This document shows, one piece after another, positions 1 through 7,525 of a DNA stretch of 36,389 nt (the stretch's first letter is position 1; the number at the start of each line of letters is the position of its first letter). Origin of the DNA: Rhodocollybia butyracea. Taxonomy: Eukaryota; Basidiomycota; Agaricomycetes; Agaricales; Omphalotaceae. Under the pieces are notes generated by a model, which did not search any database, had not been told where the DNA came from, and saw only the letters and a list, made by a program, of their open reading frames with translations. The DNA is taken from contig JADNRY010000596.1 of assembly GCA_015501585.1 (NCBI GenBank), positions 1 through 36,389 of the forward strand, read 5' to 3'. The translations under genes were made by a program, and so were the position numbers.

Positions 1-2
1 CT

Positions 3-685
3 AGAGTGCAAACTTTGAAGGATAAGATTAAGGAACTGTTGGATTGCCATGAGGTATGTGTGACACCGTATACAATCTTTGAAGATACTGACTATAGCAC
101 AGGGAGCGCAACGCAAGGCCCCAATTACTGTTGCTATGCATAAATTTCCTGATAATGAAGAGAATGCGATTGCTCTTGGTTCTACCTTAGACGCTGTTGC
201 AAGTATGCATCATTGTTCTGCAGATGAGACGGCATCCGCTAGCATTGTTCGCTGTGAGGTACATGAACTTCATGATCATGTTTAACCCTTTTGTTAATAC
301 TTATCAATGTAGAAAGAGAAGAAGAAGACTATGGACGGAAAGTTTATCATGGCAGCCTCTCTCACCACGATGACTCATAAGGCTCTTGATGAGAAGGCCG
401 AACTCATCAATCTGAGCTTGGATTCAGAGAACAACCCTGTCAAGGAAGACAACAGTGATATTGAGATGGAAGTTACTCAACGCGATGATACTCCTAGTGG
501 TTCTGTACATTTATTTATGCTTTGTGACTTGTCTTGTACTAACATTTCCGATAGACTAGACAAGCATGGCCGAATCGATGAAACTTCACGAGTGGATTGT
601 AGACAACATTGAGGAGTTGAACCTCAAAACGGAAGTGTTCCAGGACCGATTTCTTAATATCTTTGCATGTATGGTTGATAAATAA
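3..685 (+). CDS. 3' part of an unknown four-exon gene (5' end outside window)
   Basis: I propose exons 3-53, 103-258, 313-504 and 560-685, separated by introns of 49, 54 and 55 nt with GT...AG ends. Every exon is a multiple of three and all junctions are phase 0, giving about 174 codons and a TAA stop. The first exon reads as a lysine-rich helix (RVQTLKDKIKELLDCHE), and the last (MAESMKLHEWIVDNIEELNL...) also looks helical. The middle has an acidic stretch (EDNSDIEMEVTQRDD). I do not recognise a family. The start lies left of the window, so the N-terminal part is unseen. It sits next to a Harbinger transposase relic on the other strand, so it could be a transposon-carried second ORF; that is inference. 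The reading frame looks intact across all three junctions. Confidence 0.5.
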
Positions 686-813
686 TGATTTTGCTTTGCT
701 CGTGCTTTTTTTCACTTGTCACTTACTTTATTGCTTAGTTGTCATTTGTTTATCACAGAAAACCTAGTACTAATTGTTGTACTATGTACAGTAGTAGTAT
801 CAAATTGGAATTC

Positions 814-1062
814 TTAATCATGGAAATAATCCTCTAATGTAAGAGGCATGCAATTGAACCGCTGTGCAATTTGGTTTGCCACGTTCATGAGAAGGACACC
901 AATATGGTAATAACAGCCAGTAGGAGATGAAAGTACTTGCATTTTGTGAAAGTTATTAAGAAAAGGCCAAAGATTTACAACGACGCCAAATCCATGCTCT
1001 ACCTCTATCCGCACCTTGCTCATTGCATGATTACATGCCCACTGTTCCTCCAAGAGATCAGT
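814..1062 (-). pseudogene. PIF/Harbinger transposase, C-terminal relic
   Basis: About 80 residues read on the minus strand and match the end of DDE_4 (Harbinger/HARBI1-like) transposases. The core HAMSKVRIEVEHGFG corresponds to the family's S-x-x-R-x-x-V-E-H-x-F-G helix carrying the last catalytic Glu region. It is followed by the usual W-P-F-L segment, a hydrophobic helix (GCYYHIGVLLMNVANQ) and a typical terminal LEDYFHD. A TGA stop lies directly upstream, and no preceding DDE domain is found in the adjacent foldback element or beyond it. This is therefore a truncated, non-functional piece. A separate Harbinger relic holding the N-terminal half lies on the plus strand near 16207-16790; the two are far apart and on opposite strands, so I treat them as different copies. 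Confidence 0.75.
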
Positions 1063-1539
1063 TCAGTCACCCAACTTATTAGTCTTATTAGTCTACACTT
1101 TTGTTACATTGACCTGACTAAAAAGACTCAAAATCCCTGGCAAATCCAAGGTGCCTTGGTCATGTCCAGGGAAGTGGGTCACCTCAAGTTGGTCATGACC
1201 GGGGGTAGGATAGGGTATGCCCTGGGAGGGATAGGGTACCTTGTGGGAGAGGAGGGAGACCTCTTGGGAGGGGTGTGGAACTTCCAGGGTAGGAGTAGAG
1301 GGTGCAGTGGGGTGACAGAGGGGGAGTAGACGGTGCTGAGGGAGGGAGGAGTAGGGGATGCTTGGAAAGCAGTATAAAATGCTTTGGGAGAGATGTCAGC
1401 CTCCAAAGTGGAATAAAATGGTGCAGGAGAGATGTCAGTTTACATGTGAAGTGTGTGCAACCTTGGGGAGTGTTTCGGTGGGCTAATTGCAGGTACATGG
1501 GCAGTGGGAAGAGAAGGGAAGCGGCTGGCTCATGCTGAG

Positions 1540-1712
1540 TTGGATCTGGCCAAGGACAGCTTGGACATGACCTGGGGCAACTTGGATATGACCAGGGCAA
1601 CTTGGACATGACCAAGGTTAGATTGGTCATGTCCAAGTTGCCCTAGGCCATGTCCAAGTTGACCTTGGTCATATCCAACCTCACCTAACCTTGGTCATGT
1701 CCAAGATTAGGT
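1540..1712. repeat. Inverted minisatellite of TTGGACATGACC-type units
   Basis: Several copies of a CTTGGACATGACC-like unit (about 1548-1620) are followed by copies in the reverse orientation (TTGGTCATGTCCAAG, about 1623-1710). The block can fold back on itself. It lies in the left subterminal part of the foldback element. Confidence 0.7.
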
Positions 1713-1770
1713 TGTACATCATTTAAGGCATTTTAAAAATTACTATATTAGGAAAATTTTAAATTTCTAT

Positions 1771-2571
1771 AGTGGCTGAGGTCAAAGCTGTTTTTATTAC
1801 CAAATTAGGCAATTATCAAACACTTATGTTTTTCTCATAGAGTTAGACACATTTGGTATTTTTGATAAATTACTATATTAGGCAATTGTATTTCAATAGA
1901 GTTTTTATTTCTTAATTAGGCAATTTTAAAAGTTTGCAGTGGATGAGGTCAAAGCTGTTTTCATTGCCTAATTAAGAAGTGACAAATCTTTTGCAGTGGA
2001 TGAGGCCAAAGCTGTTTTTATTACTTAATTGAGAAATCACAAACCTTTTGCAGTAGATGAGGTCAAAGCTGTTTTCACTACCTAAAAATATTTTGCAATC
2101 CAGCCCCTTCTCACCACAGGATTGGCTTCATTTTAGGTGAGCAACCTATTCTGTGTATAAACAAAAGGTCTGGATGTCTACCACAAGCTATTGTCCTTAG
2201 GAAAAGAGTGTACACAGTTTGTGTGTTCAGTTTTGTCATTTCTTAATTAGGTAGTGAAAACAGCTTTGACCTCATCCACTGCAAAAGATTTGTCATTTTT
2301 CAAATAAGTAATGAAATGAGCTTTGACCTCATCCACTGCAAATTTGTCACTTTCAATTAGGCGATGAAAACAGCTTTGGCCTCATCCACTGCCAAAGTTT
2401 TGAAATTGCCTAAATAAGAAACCAAAAGCCTATTGAAATAAAATTGCCCAATATAGTAATTTATAAAAATTTTGAAATGTATCTAACTCTATTAAAAAAA
2501 CATAAAACTGGTTAAGGTGTTTGAAAATTGCCTTATTTGGTAATAAGAACAGCTTTGATCTCATCCACTAC
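1771..2571. repeat. Four-plus-four inverted unit array at the centre of the foldback element
   Basis: A unit built on GCAGTGGATGAGGTCAAAGC occurs at about 1771, 1936, 1993 and 2050 on the plus strand. It occurs again as its reverse complement at about 2259, 2318, 2370 and 2550. Each unit is bounded by AATTAGGCAAT-type AT-rich spacer. The symmetry point is near 2150. The region is therefore a large interrupted palindrome. Confidence 0.75.
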
Positions 2572-2801
2572 AAAAATGGAAAAATTTCCTAATTTAGTAA
2601 TTTTTAAATTGGCTTGGGTCATGACTTAGGCCAGGTAGGTCATGACCTAAAAAAGTAGGTCATGATCTGAATCAGCTAGGTCAGGTAAGTCACATGCTTG
2701 CCTGACAACCCAGAACAGGGCACTGTGACTTAGCTTGATCTTGTCATAATCTACAGATATGTAAAAAATCCCAATATGTTACTACACATTTCACATCATG
2801 A

Positions 2802-3510
2802 TAGAGATGTCCACGAGTCCGGATCCAAGTATACTTGGATCCGGCGCGCAAGTACCTGTGGTACAAAAGCCTTGACTTGTGACCTGCGGAAGATCCGTGG
2901 GAAACGGATCTTTGACTCGCAGGTAAATTACCTGCGAGTTCACAAGTACCTGCAGGTATTTGTGTATTTATGCCAAAGAGTGTACTAATAATCATTAATA
3001 AAGTACTTACCTGTTTTATGATACATACCATTTATAAAACATTGTACTGTAACTGTCTACTATTATTTCATACTTAGTTATGAAGTAAATATGTACTGAC
3101 ACAAAGGTTTTACATTGTAGACAGCTCACGGCGATTGGGCGCTTAAATTAGCGCCAAACGTCGTGAGCTGTCTACAACCTCAAACATATGTGCCAGTACT
3201 TGATAAGTACTATAATACATATGATACTATGAATTAGTGTTAGTTTTGAGTGTTAACTGACCAATATTGTTGCTTGTACTGTAAATTTTAAGCACTAATT
3301 AACAAATGTATGGGTTTACATTACTTGTACAAGTCATAAAAATACCCGCAAGTACCTGCAAGTCAGCTGAAATTCTCCAAAGTCTGACCTGTGACCTGTG
3401 CCGGACCCGGGGGAAATGGATCCTGGGATCCGCGGGTCACATACTCGCAGGTTTTCCCATGGATCTTACCTGCGAGTACCTGTAAAGACCTCGACTTGTG
3501 GACATCTCTA
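2802..3510. mobile_element. 709-bp hAT-type MITE nested in the foldback element
   Basis: The element begins TAGAGATGTCCACGAGTC (2802-2819). It ends with the reverse complement of TAGAGATGTCCACAAGTC (3493-3510), one mismatch in 18. It is flanked by an exact 8-bp direct repeat CATCATGA at 2794-2801 and 3511-3518. An 8-bp duplication with TIRs starting TAGAGATG is the signature of the hAT superfamily. The interior has further inverted stretches built on ACCTGCGAGTACCTG and GGATCC-rich palindromes near both ends, and a 61-bp hairpin at 3116-3176. No transposase is encoded, so it is non-autonomous. Confidence 0.88.
3116..3176. repeat. 61-bp near-perfect hairpin (GCGCTTAA family)
   Basis: TGTAGACAGCTCACG... 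pairs with ...CGTGAGCTGTCTACA. The arms are about 28-30 bp with a few mismatches, and the loop region is TTAAATTA. A related hairpin is found at 15608-15664 with the same outer TGTAGACA and the same core GGCGCTTAAATTAGCGCC-like sequence, so this is a dispersed repeat family. Confidence 0.7.
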
Positions 3511-3844
3511 CATCATGATTCTATGATATTTCATTCTCGCTTATATTCTCTATCTCACCATCCTCCACTCTCACCCTACACCTCTTAAACTAACTATATC
3601 TCCCCCTCCTAGACCATATCCTCCTCCTCCTAGACTATACCCTTCTCCTCCTAGACCATCCCCTCCCTCACCTAGACCATGCCCTGCCCACCTAGGCCAT
3701 ATCCTATCTCACCCCAGGCCATGACCTACCAACCCCAGGAAAAGACCAACCTGACCTAGGTCATGACCTAGCTGCCCGGGTTTTGCCTAGGTTTTTGGGT
3801 CTTTTTAGTAAGGTCAATGTAACAAAAGTGTAGACTAATAAGAC

Positions 3845-5275
3845 CAAATATGTGGTTGCCTGAAGTGTACAGATGGAGCTGTGGCTCTGAAAGTAGTTAC
3901 GGTAACAATAAAATTATGGCTGTAATTCGGGTAATATGGTGTACATATTGGAAAAATTTGAGCACTGAGGGTCCTCAATTGGGTACATTTGGGACTCCAG
4001 TAACCAAATATACTCATAAATGTGTTTTAATCAAGTATTTCTTGCTTCCAATGTGAATACAATGGGGAAAGGGAGTTGATGTAGACTTCTGGAGATGCCG
4101 GCGGTCCGGCTTTGTCTCAAGGTGACTCCCACCAGCTAAATAAAAGGGATTTGGATAGCCAAAAGTATTGTAAATTAGAGATAACTTGTTCAGTGAACAC
4201 ACAGTTTGTTTTGCTCAGGTTTTCTGATTCGCCGTATCTACAGCCATAACAGCTGTCAAAATATGGCTGATACGGCTATTTACCGTGCCGTAAGCCGTAC
4301 TGTATCATGATCCGTGAGGGGCCTATACGGTATGGTTCTGTAACCATAAGTTACAAACCACCTTTGCTCCACCTGGCACCCTGACATTAGTCAAAATGAT
4401 TGTCTTAATTCTTGGCACTCTGAATGATTGTTTACTCAACTGCAATCCAAATGATTGACCTCAATAGGAGACAATCATTTTGGTCGTCCTTAATAGTAGG
4501 CAATCCAAATGATTATCTTGGGATGGGCACTCTAAGTGATTGCTTACTCAAGACAATCAAAATGATTGTCTTAAATTGTGGGCTTTCTAAATGATTGTTT
4601 GCTCAAGGCAATCAAAATGATTGTTTTTTTCAAAAAATGGTTGTCTCAGACAATCAAATTGATTGCTTTTCCTTCCCGTAGTGTATATGAGCACGAGTAC
4701 AATACAATGAGTAAGTCTTACAAGCTCGGTAAGTTTAAATGAGTATTATTTTCTGTGCACTCAAAACCACCATAAACAACATCCCAAATCTAGTGAGGCC
4801 GGCTTTGGCCTTATACGTCGGTTCAGCCTATGACAGCTACCTGAGTCAGTCACTGGAGGACTACCAGGCGCTATAAATTTTACAAGAGCTGGCTATAGCC
4901 AATTTTAAAAAATATTGATGGAACTGACAGTGCCAGTTAATTGTATCTGTATGTACCTCGAAATTTCACTCAGTAGCTGAATAATATGTGCTTCTTGTAC
5001 TCATTGCTCTCTCGAAGATGCATGAACATGTGGTAGACAGCCACTGCGAAATGATATTTGATTTTGAAATAAAACTTTCGGCACGCTGTGTTGCGCGGTG
5101 GGACGGAGTTTTCATCCAGGGTTGAAAATAATGTGTTTTGATTTGCTATAAGTACTCATTGCTGCCCGCTGTCTAACAAAACTAAGAGCCACAATTTCGA
5201 AAATGTTTCCTGAAAGCCTGGTATAAATTTATACCCATACTTAATTGTACTTCAGTGTTAAAATTTATTATGTAG
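3845..5275. other. Gene-poor stretch with short repeats
   Basis: I see no supported gene here. The segment holds a TACGG/CCGTA-rich block (about 4225-4340), a CAATCAAAATGATTG array (4390-4675), and otherwise unremarkable AT-rich sequence. The short ORFs present lack recognisable protein and have no plausible exon partners. Confidence 0.5.
4390..4675. repeat. Array of CAATCAAAATGATTG palindromic units
   Basis: The 15-bp near-palindrome CAATCAAAATGATTG and close variants (CAATCCAAATGATTG, CAATCAAATTGATTG) recur at least six times. They are separated by related spacers such as CTTACTCAAG and GGCACTCTGAATGATTG. Spacing is irregular, about 40-60 bp. Confidence 0.7.
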
Positions 5276-6128
5276 CATAAACTTCGATGCAGAATTGCTG
5301 CTTTCATCAGTCCAGATACCCCGATTAATCCAGAACTCGGCCATCCAAAGCAAGGTCAATCTGGTCAGGGATCTACCCATCCTGGTATGCACACATTATA
5401 CACTTGATACATCAATTTGACAGTCTAATATATGAGAAATACCCCAAAAATCCGTAGCTCATGCACCACCTTCAATTCCAGAGCTACATTCAGTCTCTTC
5501 CAGTAGACTTCCAGCACAGTTTCTCCCTGAAGGTCCAAGCCCTTATTTTCAACCCAACCATTTTCCTTCTTTTCAGAATATGCCTACAAATGGATATGCA
5601 GGACCCTTGAACATGTTTGCTGCACCCTTTCATTTCTCAGCTGGTCTGGGAGGCACACCCCTATCCTCTCCATCTTATTCACCTTTCTCCAAAATCCCAC
5701 CTCCTACACACCAAGGGTCTCACCATGCAACTCAAAATGATGCACATAGTAGCCAGAGAGAAACCGCTAAAGATGTTTCTCCTCCTGCAAACTCTCCCAA
5801 TCCCACTACTCCACCAGAACTTCCACAGCCTAACCGAATTCCATATCAGACCTTGGGCCCAGGTGGCATCCCATCTCCAGCCACATGTGAGTGTGGCTAT
5901 CGGTGATATTGGCACATCAAATATCACTGATAGCTATAATTACAAATTCACCTGAACTTTGCTGGCCAGCATTTTGTGTATCGACACATCTCACCCACTT
6001 GCAATACATTTCTGCAGGACCCCCAGTATGTCCTCTTTCAATTCCATGCTTCAGTTTGGACACAGATGGATTGTAGCAGTCAGACGGGTCCAGTTTACTT
6101 TTGGCATGATGATTGGGTTTTTCAATAA
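5276..6128 (+). CDS. Pro/Ser-rich hypothetical protein, 3' exons of a multi-exon gene
   Basis: Proposed exons are (up to) 5276-5384, 5458-5886, 5934-5977 and 6018-6128, with introns of 73, 47 and 40 nt, all GT...AG. The frame stays open across the three junctions to a TAA stop at 6126-6128. The protein is rich in Pro, Ser, Gln and Thr (for example SRLPAQFLPEGPSPYFQPN and PNPTTPPELPQPNRIP). It ends in an aromatic, ordered-looking tail (DPQYVLFQFHASVWTQMD, then FWHDDWVFQ). No family is recognised. The first exon boundary is uncertain: an AG at 5274-5275 could be an acceptor, and upstream exons may exist before about 5270. The composition suggests a disordered regulatory or coat-like protein, but that is a guess. 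It could also be a transposon-associated ORF. Confidence 0.4.
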
Positions 6129-6331
6129 ATAGATAAATAAAATTTGAGATACTTCTGAAACTTTTAGAATAATTTACAAGTGTCGCCTTTTGGGATTTCC
6201 CTGTGATGCAGGAATCTTGGGTGCCACATCAATAGTATCACTATTCTGTCTTTTTCTTTTGGTTGGCTGTGGTAGCTTCAGATTGGATCTAACCCCCCCA
6301 CTTGATTTTTAATGTAAATATCTGTTCCCAT

Positions 6332-6780
6332 TTATAAGCATAGATAGCTCGCCTGACACTCTACATCATCGTCTCCCTCTCGCCTATTTGCCACATGTCT
6401 TTCAGGCCCGTATTCACTCCATGGGTTCCAGTCGTGCAAATGTGCACCCGCATCAAGGCCCCACTGTTGATTACCTGCAACCCCTGCCTCTTCTGAGATA
6501 TCAAATATCAAAGCTTCAAGAATGTGAAGGGCTTCCAAATCAACATCCACCTTCTGGTAGCACTTGTCCTTTCCATCAATAATTTTTCCAGTCCATTTCA
6601 CAAGTCGATCAAAAGCTTTTGAAGGTCCATCAGGGCCAAAAATCAACTCGATGGAGGAGTAGCAAAGCACGAGCATGAGAAATTGGTAAGCCAAACATCC
6701 ATATATGGTGTTTTTTGGAAGCACCAGGAATATTGGTGTTGAACCAGGTATTGATGCGAGCACAGTCATTGACAGTCAGA
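6332..6780 (-). pseudogene. Unknown protein relic with an internal frameshift
   Basis: On the minus strand two protein-like stretches lie in different frames. The first (about 6780-6640) reads LTVNDCARINTWFNTNIPGA and on to ARALLLHRVDF. The second (about 6640-6335) reads GPDGPSKAFDRLVKWTGKII and on to VDVDLEALHILEALIFDISEEAG. They abut at about 6640 with a frame change, which suggests one coding region broken by a small indel. I do not recognise the family. The C-terminal acidic end (GDDDVE) runs into a stop at about 6332. A further minus-strand open stretch upstream (7192-6941) could be an earlier exon, but I found no in-frame splice that joins it. Confidence 0.4.
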
Positions 6781-6782
6781 CC

Positions 6783-6862
6783 ACCAGGTATGTAACAGTA
6801 TGGGACAGGTATGTAACCATATGTGACAGTATGTAACCAGCATGTAACCAGTATGTAGCACT
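6783..6862. repeat. TATGTAACCAGTATG array, left copy
   Basis: Short units of the form GTATGTAACCAGTATGTGACAG repeat with variation, for example GTATGTAACAGTATGGGACA. A second array in the same orientation lies at 7434-7525. Confidence 0.6.
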
Positions 6863-6940
6863 ACTAACATGAGAATTTTAACTCCTTACTGAGTTGTGAT
6901 GCTAATCTAATTGCATATTTGCTTACGCCTTGCCCCTCCT

Positions 6941-7192
6941 TCACAGACACAACCTCATCATTGATACTATATGAGGCTGCAAAGAATTGACTCCTGCATT
7001 CCCTAAACATGCTACTATCAGAACCTTCTCCTCACCGTTGAGCCATCTTAAGCCAATCCTACGAACAAATTGACCAGTGAGAGGACCATCAATGACAGTT
7101 AAACGCCAATATAATGGCCAGCTATGACTTTGACTCGAGTTCATAACCATGGAGGCAAGCCAGAATACACTTGCATAGCTCCAGTTGAGCAA
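6941..7192 (-). other. Open minus-strand stretch between two repeat arrays, unresolved
   Basis: An 83-codon open frame contains no recognisable domain. A nearby alternative frame (about 6965-6930, NDEVVSVKEGQG followed by GTAAGC) also looks coding. The region may hold remnants of one or two exons. I could not build a consistent gene model. Confidence 0.2.
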
Positions 7193-7234
7193 AGAGAATT
7201 GAGATAGTGGACTGAAAGGACCTGTAAAAAAACT

Positions 7235-7330
7235 GTATAAATACCCGAAACTGTACCGTAAGAGGCATTTTGGTACCTCTTACGGTTACGGTTACGGTTC
7301 TACCGCATACCGTAAGGTACCATAAAATCC
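7235..7330. repeat. ACCGTAAGAGG / CCTCTTACGGT inverted repeat block
   Basis: ACCGTAAGAGG (about 7252) is followed after about 9 bp by CCTCTTACGGT and then TTACGGTTACGGTT, CCGCATACCGTAAGG. Similar ACCGTAA...TTACGGT blocks occur at about 4255-4340 and 9255-9320, so this is a dispersed family. Confidence 0.55.
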
Positions 7331-7433
7331 ACGGTGGAGATCCCTATGAAAGGGAATTGTATTTGCGCCGTGCGATGCACCCAGCGCGCACATCAAATGA
7401 ATTTCAAATTACACGGGTTTGGGCGGCACCCTA

Positions 7434-7525
7434 TGGTATGTGATGGTATCTATGTATTGGTATGTAACGTTATGTAACCTGTATGTGACAGTATGTAATC
7501 CGTATGGGACGGTATGTAACCAGGT
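7434..7525. repeat. TATGTAACC array, right copy
   Basis: Units such as GGTATGTAACGTTATGTAACC and GTATGTGACAGTATGTAATCC match the array at 6783-6862 in the same orientation. The two arrays bracket the relic frames at 6941-7192. Confidence 0.6.

Larger units (their letters stand above)
1082..3844. mobile_element. 2.76-kb non-coding foldback DNA element with long terminal inverted repeats
   Basis: The left end (from 1082, GTCTTATTAGTCTACACTTT...) and the reverse complement of the right end (from 3844) match over about 50 bp with only a few differences. Inside the ends, G-rich sequence on the left (1200-1360) mirrors C-rich sequence on the right (3590-3730). AT-rich subterminal units are arranged in opposite orientations around a centre near 2150. 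No open reading frame with recognisable protein is present, so it is non-autonomous. I could not define a clean target-site duplication: the termini carry TTATTAG/CTAATAA that could belong either to the repeat or to the target. A hAT-type MITE is inserted in its right half, so this element is the older one. Confidence 0.7.

Noticed and set aside
937..1329. Plus-strand 130-codon ORF and overlapping minus ORF at 1193-1636
   Set aside because: They run through the antisense of the transposase relic, the element end and low-complexity repeats; no protein-like character.
3835..4017. Minus-strand ORF beyond the foldback element as the missing upstream part of the Harbinger relic
   Set aside because: Its sequence shows no DDE_4 motif and its end lies in the terminal repeat.
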